From assembly GCF_935825525.1 (NCBI RefSeq), contig NZ_CAKXZT010000117.1, positions 184,062 to 224,252 of the forward strand: a stretch of 40,191 nt of DNA. Reading direction: 5' to 3'. Below, one piece after another: positions 25,621 through 34,773 of the stretch; within the stretch, counting starts at the first letter, position 1, and every line of letters starts with the position of its first letter. The stretch is from Mesorhizobium escarrei (GTDB taxonomy: Bacteria > Pseudomonadota > Alphaproteobacteria > Rhizobiales > Rhizobiaceae). Position numbers and translations under genes: made by a program. The notes beneath the pieces are model-generated. The model saw nothing but the letters and a program-made list of their open reading frames with translations. It had not been told where the DNA came from and ran no database searches.

Positions 25621-25893
25621 TTAGTTGACTGCGTCCTTGAGGCCCTTGCCGGCCGAAAACTTCGGCACGGTGCGCGCCGGAATCTGCACTTCCGCGCCGG
25701 TCTGCGGATTGCGGCCGGTCGAGGCAGCGCGTTTTGACACGGTGAAATTTCCGAAGCCGACAAGCCGGACATCGCCCCCCTTCTTCAGTTCGCCGGTGAT
25801 GACGGAGAACACCGCATCAACCGCCGACTGCGCGTCACCCTTCGAAATACTCGCGGCATCGGCGACAGCGGACACCAATTCGTTCTTGTTCAT
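25621..25893 (-). CDS. hupB: DNA-binding protein HU-beta
   Basis: A 90-residue HU/IHF-family protein, the standard length, starting MNKNELVSAVAD. It has the conserved GFGNF and the arm motif GRNPQTGAEVQIPA, then VPKFSAGKGLKDAVN. It is a nucleoid-associated homodimer that bends DNA. ATG 25893 has AAGGGA upstream. It lies after lon on the same strand, as in many Rhizobiales, but two hairpins separate them, so it has its own transcript. Confidence 0.97.
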   Translation of the reverse strand: MNKNELVSAVADAASISKGDAQSAVDAVFSVITGELKKGGDVRLVGFGNFTVSKRAASTGRNPQTGAEVQIPARTVPKFSAGKGLKDAVN

Positions 25894-25999
25894 AAAAATT
25901 CCCTTCCATGAGAAACCGGAACGTACGACTCATCCGGCAGGAAACGGACTTTAGAAAGAAGCGCTTCCGCAACCAAGTCGAAAAGCGTCAAAAGAGTCG

Positions 26000-26027
26000 A
26001 AAAAACCCCGGAATTCCGGGGTTTTTT
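26000..26027. terminator. Perfect 28-bp palindrome with A/T tails
   Basis: AAAAAACCCCGGAA and TTCCGGGGTTTTTT form an uninterrupted palindrome with EcoRI-type centre GGAATTCC. It lies just past the lon terminator and upstream of hupB, as a second two-way terminator. Confidence 0.8.
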
Positions 26028-26030
26028 CAT

Positions 26031-26057
26031 GAAAAAGCCGGGCGCTGAGGCCCGGCT
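26031..26057 (-). terminator. Rho-independent terminator of lon
   Basis: On the minus strand AGCCGGGC, loop CTCAGC, GCCCGGCT, then TTTTTC. The 8-bp GC stem with T-run lies 31 bases past the lon stop. Confidence 0.88.
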
Positions 26058-26087
26058 CTCTCTTGTGCATTGCAACTTTAGCACGAT

Positions 26088-28499
26088 CTAATGAGCTACC
26101 AACTTGCCGGCGTCGTCTCCGGCATCCACCGCAGCCGGCGCATTGGCTGGCTCGACCCAGTCGATCGGCTCCGGCATACGCACCAGCGCATGACGCAAGA
26201 CTTCACCGACCCGCGCGACCGGAACGATCTCCATACCGTTCTTCACGTTGTCCGGAATCTCCGCCAGGTCCTTGGCGTTGTCTTCCGGGATCAGCACCTT
26301 CTTGATGCCGCCGCGCAGTGCTGCAAGCAGCTTCTCCTTGAGCCCGCCGATCGGCAGCACCCTGCCGCGCAGCGTGATCTCGCCGGTCATCGCCACGTCG
26401 GCCCTGACCGGGATGCCGGTCAGCACCGAGACGATCGCCGTCGCCATCGCCACACCCGCCGACGGTCCGTCCTTGGGCGTTGCGCCCTCGGGCACGTGGA
26501 CGTGGATGTCGCGCTTGTCGAACAGCGGCGGCTCGACGCCGAAATCGAGAGCCCGCGAGCGGACGTAGGAGGCCGCCGCCGAGATCGATTCCTTCATCAC
26601 GTCGCGCAGATTGCCGGTCACCGTCATACGGCCCTTGCCGGGCATCATGACGCCTTCGATCGTCAGCAGCTCGCCGCCGACTTCCGTCCAGGCGAGCCCG
26701 GTGACAACGCCGACCTGATCGTCGGCCTCGACCTGACCGAAGCGGAAGCGCGGAACACCAAGGTAGTCGGCGAGATTGTCCGCCGTGATGTCGACCGTCT
26801 TCTTCTTCGTCTTCAGGATCTCGGTCACCGCCTTGCGGCCGAGCTTCATCAGTTCGCGCTCCAGGCTCCTGACGCCCGCTTCACGGGTGTAGGTCTGGAT
26901 GATGCCGCGGATCGCGTCCTCGCCGACGGAGAATTCCTGCGGCTGCAGCGCGTGATCGCGGATCACCTTCGGCATCAGGTGGCGCTTGGCGATCTCGATC
27001 TTCTCGTCCTCGGTGTAGCCGGCGATACGGATGATCTCCATGCGGTCCATCAATGGCGCAGGGATGTTCAACGTGTTCGCCGTCGTCACGAACATCACGC
27101 TCGACAGGTCGTATTCGACCTCGAGATAGTGGTCCATGAACGTCGAGTTCTGCTCGGGATCGAGCACCTCGAGCAACGCCGACGACGGATCGCCGCGGAA
27201 ATCCTGGCCCATCTTGTCGATCTCGTCGAGCAGGAAGAGCGGGTTGGACTTCTTCGCCTTCTTCATCGACTGGATGACCTTGCCGGGCATCGAGCCGATA
27301 TAGGTGCGCCGGTGACCGCGGATCTCGGCCTCATCGCGCACGCCGCCTAGCGCCATGCGGATGAACTCGCGGCCGGTCGCCTTGGCGATCGACTTGCCGA
27401 GCGAGGTCTTGCCGACGCCGGGAGGTCCGACGAGGCACAGGATCGGCCCCTTCAGCTTCTTCTGGCGGCTCTGCACGGCGAGATATTCGACGATGCGGTC
27501 CTTGACCTTGTCGAGGCCGAAATGGTCGGTGTCGAGCACGTTCTGCGCGAAGCCCAGATCCTGCTTGACCTTGGAGTTCTTGCCCCACGGTATCGACAGG
27601 ATCCAGTCGAGATAGTTGCGCACGACGGTCGATTCAGCCGACATCGGCGACATCGTCCGCAGCTTCTTCAGTTCGGCTTCCGCCTTTTCGCGGGCCTCCT
27701 TGGAGAGTTTGGTCTTCTTGATGCGCGCCTCGATCTCGGCGACCTCGTCGCGGCCGTCCTCGCCCTCGCCGAGCTCCTTCTGGATCGCCTTCATCTGCTC
27801 GTTGAGGTAGTATTCGCGCTGGGTCTTCTCCATCTGGCGCTTGACGCGCGAACGGATGCGCTTCTCGACCTGCAGGACGGAGATTTCGGCTTCCATGAAG
27901 CCCATCGCCTTTTCCAGCCGCTCCTTGACCGAAAGCGTGGCCAGCATCTCCTGCTTCTCGGGGATCTTGATGGCAAGATGCGAGGCAACCGTATCGGCGA
28001 GCTTGGAATAGTCGTCGATCTGGCTGGCGGCACCCACCACTTCGGGCGAGATCTTCTTGTTCAGCTTGACGTAGTTCTCGAAGTCGGTGACGACGGATCG
28101 GGCCAGCGCCTCGACCTCGACCTCTTCCTCATCCGGTTCGACCAGCGACGCGGCGCGGGCCTCGTGGAAGTCGGGACGGTCGGTGAACGAAACGATTTTC
28201 GCGCGCGAGGCGCCTTCGACCAGCACCTTAACGGTGCCGTCCGGCAGCTTCAGCAACTGCAGCACGTTGGCGAGCGTGCCGATGTCGAAGATCGCATCGG
28301 ACTCGGGATCGTCATCGGCGGCATTCATCTGGGTCGCAAGCAGGATCTGCTTTTCCTGACCCATCACCTCTTCCAGCGCCTTGATCGACTTTTCACGCCC
28401 AACGAAGAGCGGAACGATCATGTGCGGGAACACCACGATGTCGCGCAGTGGGAGGACTGCGAAGACGCCGTCGCTGGGAGCCTTGGATGTTTTGGCCAT
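26088..28499 (-). CDS. lon: ATP-dependent protease Lon
   Basis: An 803-residue LonA protease of full length. The N-terminal substrate-binding domain starts at [21 protein letters not shown]. The AAA+ module has Walker A GPPGVGKT (358-365), Walker [10 protein letters not shown] and sensor residues. The protease domain has PKDGPSAG with catalytic S680 and the partner lysine in GGLKEKLLA. It degrades misfolded and regulatory proteins as a hexamer in the cytosol. I chose ATG 28499 ([11 protein letters not shown]), with AAAGG upstream. On the minus strand TTGATC and CAACTA with a 17-base spacer (28635-28663) are a weak promoter candidate. It follows clpX on the same strand. Confidence 0.97.
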   Translation of the reverse strand: MAKTSKAPSDGVFAVLPLRDIVVFPHMIVPLFVGREKSIKALEEVMGQEKQILLATQMNAADDDPESDAIFDIGTLANVLQLLKLPDGTVKVLVEGASRAKIVSFTDRPDFHEARAASLVEPDEEEVEVEALARSVVTDFENYVKLNKKISPEVVGAASQIDDYSKLADTVASHLAIKIPEKQEMLATLSVKERLEKAMGFMEAEISVLQVEKRIRSRVKRQMEKTQREYYLNEQMKAIQKELGEGEDGRDEVAEIEARIKKTKLSKEAREKAEAELKKLRTMSPMSAESTVVRNYLDWILSIPWGKNSKVKQDLGFAQNVLDTDHFGLDKVKDRIVEYLAVQSRQKKLKGPILCLVGPPGVGKTSLGKSIAKATGREFIRMALGGVRDEAEIRGHRRTYIGSMPGKVIQSMKKAKKSNPLFLLDEIDKMGQDFRGDPSSALLEVLDPEQNSTFMDHYLEVEYDLSSVMFVTTANTLNIPAPLMDRMEIIRIAGYTEDEKIEIAKRHLMPKVIRDHALQPQEFSVGEDAIRGIIQTYTREAGVRSLERELMKLGRKAVTEILKTKKKTVDITADNLADYLGVPRFRFGQVEADDQVGVVTGLAWTEVGGELLTIEGVMMPGKGRMTVTGNLRDVMKESISAAASYVRSRALDFGVEPPLFDKRDIHVHVPEGATPKDGPSAGVAMATAIVSVLTGIPVRADVAMTGEITLRGRVLPIGGLKEKLLAALRGGIKKVLIPEDNAKDLAEIPDNVKNGMEIVPVARVGEVLRHALVRMPEPIDWVEPANAPAAVDAGDDAGKLVAH

Positions 28500-28700
28500 T
28501 GTCCAACCTTTCATGTCGCGGCCGCCAATCGGCCAACCGCGAATCTCATATTAACGACCGGGGATGGTTCCGCCTACCACCGTTTGTGACGGGAGTTTTA
28601 CAGCACAGAATTCGGCGCCACGGCCTTCCTCCGTTAGTTGGAGGCACGCGAGGCAAAGATCAAGGGTCGACACGAAACCGTTCATCCAATCCGTCACAAA

Positions 28701-28757
28701 CCGTTCATCAAAAGTCGGCCCGTTCATCAAAAGTCGGCCCGTTCATCACAAGTCGGC
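28701..28757. repeat. Three tandem copies of a 19-bp unit
   Basis: The unit CCGTTCATCAAAAGTCGGC occurs at 28701-28719, 28720-28738 and 28739-28757 (one change, A to C, in the third). Partial copies of CCGTTCATC flank it on the left. It lies in the 320-base gap between clpX and lon, which otherwise holds the clpX hairpin and the lon promoter region. Confidence 0.85.
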
Positions 28758-28770
28758 CCGTCTAAACAAC

Positions 28771-28794
28771 AAACGGCGCCTCGCGGCGCCATTT
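28771..28794 (-). terminator. Terminator-like hairpin after clpX
   Basis: On the minus strand GGCGCC, loop GCGA, GGCGCC, flanked by AAAT on one side and GTTTGTTGTT on the other. It lies 25 bases past the clpX stop. Confidence 0.65.
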
Positions 28795-28819
28795 GAAGAA
28801 CTCCACTAAAGAGGGTACG

Positions 28820-30094
28820 TCAGGCGCTGACGTTGCCCTTCTTTTCCTTCTGCTCGGAATAGATGTAGAGCGGCCTGGCGTTGCCGGACACCACCTCTTC
28901 CGAAATAACCACTTCGCGCACGCCTTCCAGCGCCGGCAGCTCGAACATCGTGTCGAGCAGGATCGCTTCCATGATCGAGCGCAGGCCGCGCGCGCCGGTC
29001 TTGCGCTCGATGGCGCGCTTGGCGATGGCCGACAGCGCATTCTCGTGGAAGGTGAGGTCGACATTCTCCATCTCGAACAGCCGCTGATACTGCTTGACCA
29101 GCGCGTTCTTCGGCTCGGTCAGGATCTGGATCAGCGCCGGCTCGTCGAGGTCCTCCAGCGTTGCCAGGACCGGCAGACGGCCGACGAACTCGGGAATGAG
29201 GCCGAACTTCAACAGATCTTCAGGCTCGACCAGACGGAAAACGTCGCCGGTGCGGCGATCCTCGGGCGACGCGACGGTGGCGCCGAAGCCGATCGAGGTC
29301 TTGCGGCCGCGATCCGAGATGATTTTGTCCAGCCCGGCGAAGGCGCCGCCGCAGATGAACAGGATGTTGGCGGTGTCGACCTGCAGGAACTCCTGCTGCG
29401 GATGTTTCCTGCCGCCCTGCGGCGGCACGGAAGCGACCGTGCCTTCCATGATCTTCAACAGCGCCTGCTGGACGCCCTCGCCCGACACATCACGGGTGAT
29501 CGAGGGATTGTCCGACTTGCGCGAAATCTTGTCGATCTCGTCGATGTAGACGATGCCGCGCTGGGCGCGCTCGACATTGTAGTCGGCCGACTGCAACAGC
29601 TTCAGGATGATGTTCTCGACATCCTCGCCGACATAGCCGGCCTCGGTCAGAGTCGTCGCGTCGGCCATGGTGAACGGCACGTCGATGATGCGGGCAAGCG
29701 TCTGCGCAAGCAGAGTCTTGCCGCAACCGGTCGGGCCGATCAGCAAGATGTTGGACTTCGCCAGCTCGACGTCGTTGTTCTTGCCGGCATGCGCGAGGCG
29801 CTTGTAGTGGTTGTGGACGGCCACCGACAGCACGCGCTTTGCGTACGGCTGGCCGATGACGTAATCGTCGAGAACCTTGAGGATCTCCTGCGGGGTCGGC
29901 ACGCCCTCGCGTGACTTCACCATCGAGGTCTTGTTCTCCTCGCGGATGATGTCCATGCAGAGCTCGACACATTCGTCGCAGATGAACACCGTCGGGCCGG
30001 CGATCAGCTTGCGCACTTCGTGCTGGCTTTTGCCGCAAAACGAGCAATAAAGCGTGTTCTTGGAATCACCGCCGCTGTTGCCGACCTTGCTCAT
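28820..30094 (-). CDS. clpX: ClpX, ATPase subunit of the Clp protease
   Basis: A 424-residue protein, the usual ClpX length. The N-terminal zinc-binding domain has C17, C20, C39 and C42 (CSFC...CDEC). The AAA+ domain has Walker A GPTGCGKT (120-127), Walker B VYIDEIDK, and the ClpP-binding loop with IGFGA. It unfolds tagged substrates and feeds them to ClpP. ATG 30094 is preferred over ATG 30100, because AAAGGAC lies directly next to the latter. clpP is upstream on the same strand, with 296 bases between, so clpX may be partly independently transcribed. Confidence 0.98.
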   Translation of the reverse strand: MSKVGNSGGDSKNTLYCSFCGKSQHEVRKLIAGPTVFICDECVELCMDIIREENKTSMVKSREGVPTPQEILKVLDDYVIGQPYAKRVLSVAVHNHYKRLAHAGKNNDVELAKSNILLIGPTGCGKTLLAQTLARIIDVPFTMADATTLTEAGYVGEDVENIILKLLQSADYNVERAQRGIVYIDEIDKISRKSDNPSITRDVSGEGVQQALLKIMEGTVASVPPQGGRKHPQQEFLQVDTANILFICGGAFAGLDKIISDRGRKTSIGFGATVASPEDRRTGDVFRLVEPEDLLKFGLIPEFVGRLPVLATLEDLDEPALIQILTEPKNALVKQYQRLFEMENVDLTFHENALSAIAKRAIERKTGARGLRSIMEAILLDTMFELPALEGVREVVISEEVVSGNARPLYIYSEQKEKKGNVSA

Positions 30095-30390
30095 TTTCAT
30101 GTCCTTTCATAGCCGCCCGCCGATGGTCTGGTTGAAAGGGCGCATATCTCAATCTATCGCGGGAAATCGCTGCCGCCAGTAGTCCGGCTCCCGCAACGCA
30201 TTCCATACGAAACACATATCAGAAAACGTCGCAATGATTCGCACCAACCCCGCACAAAGCTAAGCCGTCGAAAATCAACATAGGCTTAACGTAGGCAATC
30301 GCTCCCGTCGAGGGAACAGCCAATTGTGGCCGAAATGCCGCAAGCGGCATCAAAAGCGTATTTTCCCCACTATCCAACTGCCACCGAGGC

Positions 30391-31020
30391 TTATGTGGCA
30401 AGACCCTCGATCGGCTCACGCGACGAAATGACCTTGTCGATGAGGCCGAAATCCTTGGCCTCGTCGGCGGTCATGAAGTGGTCACGGTCGAGCGTCTTTT
30501 CAATCTCGTCGTAGCTCTTGCCGGTGTGCTTGACATAGACCTCGTTGAGACGGCGCTTGAGCTTGATGATGTCCTGGGCGTGACGTTCGATGTCGGAAGC
30601 CTGGCCCTGGAAGCCACCGGAAGGCTGGTGGACCATGATGCGAGCGTTCGGCGTGGCGAAGCGCATGCCCTTCTCGCCTGCGGTGAGAAGCAGCGAGCCC
30701 ATCGAGGCAGCCTGGCCGATGCACAGCGTCGCCACCGCCGGCTTGATAAACTGCATGGTGTCGTAGATCGCCATGCCCGAGGTGACGACGCCGCCGGGCG
30801 AATTGATGTAGAGGTTGATTTCCTTCTTCGGATTCTCCGCTTCGAGGAACAGGAGCTGCGCGCAGACCAGCGTCGCCATGCCGTCCTCGACAGGACCGGT
30901 GATGAAAATGATGCGCTCTTTCAGGAGCCGCGAGAAAATGTCGTAGGCCCGCTCGCCGCGATTGGTCTGCTCGACCACCATCGGAACGAGGTTCATGTAG
31001 GTTTCGACGGGGTTCTTCAT
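30391..31020 (-). CDS. clpP: ClpP, proteolytic subunit of the Clp protease
   Basis: A 209-residue serine protease with the full triad: S106 (GQAASMGS), H131 (MVHQPSGG) and D180 (LDRDHFM). The spacing is the same as in E. coli ClpP. It forms a 14-subunit barrel that works with ClpX, encoded next. It is the first gene of the clpP-clpX-lon-hupB order and has a good promoter candidate at 31103-31131. Confidence 0.98.
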   Translation of the reverse strand: MKNPVETYMNLVPMVVEQTNRGERAYDIFSRLLKERIIFITGPVEDGMATLVCAQLLFLEAENPKKEINLYINSPGGVVTSGMAIYDTMQFIKPAVATLCIGQAASMGSLLLTAGEKGMRFATPNARIMVHQPSGGFQGQASDIERHAQDIIKLKRRLNEVYVKHTGKSYDEIEKTLDRDHFMTADEAKDFGLIDKVISSREPIEGLAT

Positions 31021-31102
31021 GGATTATCCCTTATTGAGGATGGGATTCCGGCGCCGGGAGATTAGCAAGTCGGGCAGAATCGGTTCTGGATCATTAACCT
31101 GT

Positions 31103-31131
31103 AAATAGGATGTCGGCTCACCCTAGCGCAA
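31103..31131 (-). promoter_or_regulatory. Candidate clpP promoter
   Basis: On the minus strand TTGCGC (preceded by C) and CTATTT are separated by 17 bases, close to the alphaproteobacterial CTTGAC-17-CTATAT pattern, about 80 bases before the clpP start. The rest of the 325-base gap 31021-31345 shows no gene. Confidence 0.5.
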
Positions 31132-31345
31132 GGCCGCCCCTCCTAGCCATCCGGTTAAGTCGAATCAAGCTTTCTGCACAGAATTCGCCCGATGCTGCGC
31201 CGGCTGCTCTTCAAGCGGTGTGGCTGCGCTGCCGAGTAGCACTTTCTTAACCGCGTCACTTAACAAAATATCGAAACTGCTTTCCCGCGATGCGGCTTCC
31301 CCTACAATTCAGCGTTGAGCTTGGACTGAAGGTTCAAACAGGGCC

Positions 31346-31936
31346 ATGATCAGGAAAACTGCTTCCTCGGCCATCGCCAGCCTCGCCGTTCTCGGCATGG
31401 TGTCCGAAACGGCTGCCGGCGGACGCGCCGTCGAATGCTACGAGCAGATCAACCGGCCGGCCGTCTACGATACCGTTTATGAAAACGTGCTGGTCAGCCC
31501 CGGCGGTCAGGTGGTCGACTACGACCCACCGATTTATGGCACGGTTGAGCGCGTCGAGCAGATCGCACCCCGCCGCGTCACATACGAGGTCGTACCAGCC
31601 ATCACCCGCACCGTTTACCACACGGTCAAGGTCGACGATGGCGGCTATGCGTGGGAATGGCGCGTCATCCACGGCCGCAAGGTGCTGTGCAAGGTCTGGC
31701 GCAAGGCCCGACACGCGCGTGTCGCCGAAACAATCGTCGTTGAACCCGAGCGCACCCGACGGGTTGTCCTCCCAGCCGAGTATGAGAGCGTTGCCCGAGA
31801 AGTGCTGGTGCGACCGGAGCGGCGGCGCATCACTGAGATCGCGCCGTCATACCAGAGGGTGGCGCGCCGGGTGATGGTGCTGGAAGGCTCGACCAGCTGG
31901 CGGCGGGTGCATATCCCAAAGCATTGCCGGTATTAG
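31346..31936 (+). CDS. Exported protein of unknown function with repeated strands
   Basis: A 196-residue protein with a likely Sec signal peptide (about 1-24, ending ETAAGG). I do not recognise the family. The mature part is basic and built of repeated short beta-like units: TYEVVP, YHTVKV, AETIVVEPERTRRVVLP, AREVLVRPERRRITEIAP and ARRVMVLE. Two of these contain a PER(T/R)RR core. Two cysteines, at about 31 and 115, and another near the end could form disulfides. ATG 31346 has only a weak SD. The stop is one base from the stop of the convergent oxidase gene. A structural envelope role is possible but unproven. Confidence 0.7.
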   Translation: MIRKTASSAIASLAVLGMVSETAAGGRAVECYEQINRPAVYDTVYENVLVSPGGQVVDYDPPIYGTVERVEQIAPRRVTYEVVPAITRTVYHTVKVDDGGYAWEWRVIHGRKVLCKVWRKARHARVAETIVVEPERTRRVVLPAEYESVAREVLVRPERRRITEIAPSYQRVARRVMVLEGSTSWRRVHIPKHCRY

Positions 31937-31937
31937 C

Positions 31938-33041
31938 TCAGGCCACCTCCGCCCTTAGCCATGTCTTCAAGCCCGCGATATCGCCATTGCCGACGGTCGC
32001 TGCGACACGCCTGCCGACCGCGGCGCCGAATTTGTAGCCGTGGCCGGAGCAGGCCGAGACGACAAGGCATTTGCCCTTCTCATGCGCCAGGAACTTTTCG
32101 TCGGCGGTGAAGGTATAGGCGCAGGTGACGACCTCGGTGACCTTGTATTCTTCGACACGGGCGATCGGCGGCGAAAACAGGTCGCGGATCGCCTCGCCCT
32201 CGCCGGCCACCGGCTGGCGGTTCCAGTCGGCATCGCTGGTCGGCACCCTGTGCAGGCCCGAGCCGAATTTCATGCCGGCGCCGCCGGACGGCGGGATCAC
32301 GTAGCCGTCGACTGCGCCGCCGACATCGAGAATGACCGGGGCCGTCTGCCACGCCGCTTTCAGATCCGACGGCGGTTCGACATAGGCGAGCGCGGTGCGC
32401 CAGGTCTTCAGGTCGCCGCCCAGCTCCGGAAACAGTTTCAGCACCCAGGCGCCGGCGGCGATGACGATGCGGTCGGCCTGCATCGTCTCGCCGCTCTCAA
32501 GCACGAGTCGGCCAGCCTCGGCGTCGACCTCCACCACCTTGCTGTTCTCGTAGACATTGGCGCCGTTTCTCCGCAGCCATTCGGCGAGGTGGGAGGCAAT
32601 CTTGCGACAATGCAGCGCACCACCCTCCGACGAAAAATACGCATAGCGGAACGAGCCGGGCTGCAGGAACCGCCAGCGTTTAGCCGCGGCGTCCGGCTCG
32701 AACAGTTCGATCGGGTAGTTCCCGGCTTCCATGCCCTCGCGGTATTCCTCGGCTTCGTCTCCCGGCTCGCGCGAAATGCAGATGAAGCCGCGCGGGTCGA
32801 GATGGCTTTCGCCGAGATCGGCCCACATCTCGTCCCAGGCCTCATAGGCTTCGGTGATCAGCCGGCCATAACCCGAGGCTGCGCCATAGGCGCGGCGGAT
32901 GATGCGGTGATGGTCGCCCGACGCGGCAAGCGGATTGGGAATCGGTCCCTGCTCGACGATCGAGACCCGGTGCCCGGCCTTGACCAGCGACCAGGCCGTC
33001 GAAAGCCCCGCAATGCCTGCGCCAACCACGATTACATTCAT
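31938..33041 (-). CDS. Sarcosine oxidase-like FAD-dependent amine oxidase (DAO family)
   Basis: A 367-residue flavoprotein. The FAD-binding GAGIAGLS starts at residue 7. C307 in VTCAYTFTADEKF aligns with the cysteine that carries covalent FAD in monomeric sarcosine oxidase. SGHGYKFG near 335 is another motif of that family (with N-methyltryptophan oxidase and pipecolate oxidase). It oxidises an N-methyl or cyclic amino acid with O2, giving peroxide. ATG 33041 is used; TTG 33044 lies directly before it. The substrate is not resolvable from sequence. Confidence 0.87.
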   Translation of the reverse strand: MNVIVVGAGIAGLSTAWSLVKAGHRVSIVEQGPIPNPLAASGDHHRIIRRAYGAASGYGRLITEAYEAWDEMWADLGESHLDPRGFICISREPGDEAEEYREGMEAGNYPIELFEPDAAAKRWRFLQPGSFRYAYFSSEGGALHCRKIASHLAEWLRRNGANVYENSKVVEVDAEAGRLVLESGETMQADRIVIAAGAWVLKLFPELGGDLKTWRTALAYVEPPSDLKAAWQTAPVILDVGGAVDGYVIPPSGGAGMKFGSGLHRVPTSDADWNRQPVAGEGEAIRDLFSPPIARVEEYKVTEVVTCAYTFTADEKFLAHEKGKCLVVSACSGHGYKFGAAVGRRVAATVGNGDIAGLKTWLRAEVA

Positions 33042-33144
33042 CAAGTCAGTCTTTCCGCAGCCGCACCGGCTGGCTTAACGAGAAGAATTGCCGCGCCAAC
33101 ATACGGTCTGGCATCAAGCTGGCAAGCCGCGCTAATGATCCAGA

Positions 33145-34401
33145 ATGACCGATTTGGTGCCACCAACTTACCTGGCCTTCGATCCAGCCACACGTCACGT
33201 GCGACTGGACCCGCACGAGCCGGCTTTCTTCCAGGACCCCTATGCGGCTTATGCCTTCATGCATGGCGCATCGAATGTCTTCTTCTGGGAAGAGTTCGGC
33301 TTCTGGTGCTTTGGCGGCTTCGATGACGTCCACCGGCTGCTGCGCGACCGCCGCTTCGGCCGCCAGAACCCGGCTGGCATCCCCGACAGCCAGGGCATCG
33401 GCCAGGACCGCACCCATCTCAGCGCCTTCCACGGCATCGAGGCCAATTCGATGCTGGAGCTGGAGCCGCCCGTTCACACCAGGCTCAGAACGCTGGTCAA
33501 CCGCGCCTTCGTCTCGCGTCAGGTCGAGCGGCTCAGGCCACGCGTCGAGGCGCTCGCCAACGAGCTGATCGACCGTTTCGAGCCGGGCCAGGTCGACCTG
33601 CTGCCAGCCTTCGCATCGCCTTTGCCGATCACCATCATTGCCGAAATGCTCGGCGTGCCGGTCGAGATGGGGCCGCAACTGCTCGACTGGTCGCATCAGA
33701 TGGTCGCCATGTACATGCACGGCCGCACACGCGAAACGGAAGAGACCGCCAATCGCGCAGCACATGATTTTTCGAATTTCCTGCGCGGCCATGTTGCCGA
33801 GCGGCGCAAAAACCCCGGCGACGACCTGTTGTCGCTGCTGATCTCGGCGCAAGATGATGGCCAAAAGCTCTCTGAGGACGAGCTGGTGTCCTCGGCCATC
33901 CTGCTGCTCAATGCCGGCCACGAGGCGACCGTCCACCAGACCGGCAATGCGGTGCGCGCGATTCTCGCGCAAGGCGGCGACCCGCGCCGCTTCTTCACCT
34001 CGTCACCGACGACCACCGCCACGGTAGAGGAATGCCTGCGCTTCGACGCGCCGCTGCACATGTTCACGCGTTATGCCTATGAAGAGATCGAGGTCGTTCC
34101 AGGCATTCTGGTGCGGCCGGGCGAGACGATCGGCCTGCTGCTCGGCATGGCCAATCATGATCCGGCTGCCTTTGCCGAACCCCTCACTTTCCGGCCGGAT
34201 CGCGTCGACCAGAAGAACGTCTCGTTCGGCGCCGGCATTCATTTCTGCATCGGCGCGCCGCTCGCCCGGCTCGAATTGCAGCTATCGCTGAAAAGCTTGT
34301 TCGAGCGGCTACCGCGGCTGCATCTCGCCGAACAGCCGCGCTTCCGCGATACCTATCATTTCCACGGGCTGGAAAGGCTCGTCGTACACAGCGGACAATG
34401 A
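33145..34401 (+). CDS. Cytochrome P450
   Basis: A 418-residue soluble class I bacterial P450 with all key motifs. The I-helix is AGHEAT (257-262), ExxR is E296-R299, and the heme loop FGAGIHFCIG has ligand C368. It lacks a membrane anchor and needs a separate ferredoxin and reductase, not encoded nearby. The I-helix AGHEAT differs from the common AGxDT in having E-A-T, which is frequent in this bacterial group. The gene starts 104 bases from the divergent oxidase gene and abuts the cupin stop. The substrate is unknown. Confidence 0.95.
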   Translation: MTDLVPPTYLAFDPATRHVRLDPHEPAFFQDPYAAYAFMHGASNVFFWEEFGFWCFGGFDDVHRLLRDRRFGRQNPAGIPDSQGIGQDRTHLSAFHGIEANSMLELEPPVHTRLRTLVNRAFVSRQVERLRPRVEALANELIDRFEPGQVDLLPAFASPLPITIIAEMLGVPVEMGPQLLDWSHQMVAMYMHGRTRETEETANRAAHDFSNFLRGHVAERRKNPGDDLLSLLISAQDDGQKLSEDELVSSAILLLNAGHEATVHQTGNAVRAILAQGGDPRRFFTSSPTTTATVEECLRFDAPLHMFTRYAYEEIEVVPGILVRPGETIGLLLGMANHDPAAFAEPLTFRPDRVDQKNVSFGAGIHFCIGAPLARLELQLSLKSLFERLPRLHLAEQPRFRDTYHFHGLERLVVHSGQ

Positions 34402-34752
34402 TCAAAGCTTGATCACATACTCCTTGCGTGTTGTTTCAAGCACTTCCCAGCTTCCCTTAAAGCCAGGCCTGAGCACGAAACTGTCGCCGGCCCTGACGGT
34501 GCGCGCCTCGCCGCCCTCCTCTGATATTACCGAGACGCCGGAAAGAATGTGGCAGAACTCCCACTCGTCATACTCGATGCGCCATTTGCCTGGGGTCGCC
34601 TCCCAGATGCCGGCATAGAGGCCGCCGTCGAGTTCCTCGACACTCCAGGTGCGGAATTTTGGATCGCCTGAAATCAGCCGATCCGGCGCCGGCGTGCCAG
34701 GTTCCGGGTCGACGCTTTCAATATCGACGGAGAGGAATTTCGGCGCTGTCAT
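34402..34752 (-). CDS. Cupin-domain protein (Cupin_3 type)
   Basis: A 116-residue single-domain cupin. The core segment WEFCHILSGVSVISEEGGE, then VRAGDSFVLRPGFKGSWEV, follows the cupin_3 (DUF861) pattern related to ureidoglycine aminohydrolase. The first motif keeps E and H in part, so metal binding is possible. AAGGAG precedes ATG 34752. It follows metY by 21 bases and is probably cotranscribed. Its stop directly abuts the convergent P450 stop. The role is unknown. Confidence 0.85.
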   Translation of the reverse strand: MTAPKFLSVDIESVDPEPGTPAPDRLISGDPKFRTWSVEELDGGLYAGIWEATPGKWRIEYDEWEFCHILSGVSVISEEGGEARTVRAGDSFVLRPGFKGSWEVLETTRKEYVIKL

Positions 34753-34773
34753 GGAAACTCCTTCCAGCGGAGA

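Noticed and set aside
26091..28589. Two long plus-strand frames opposite lon (419 and 355 aa)
   Set aside because: Antisense to a complete lon gene; Arg/His/Leu-rich shadow translation without domains.
33145..34401. P450, sarcosine-oxidase-like gene and cupin as one biosynthetic cluster
   Set aside because: They lie on different strands with divergent and convergent arrangements and no shared carrier or activating enzyme; adjacency alone is weak evidence.
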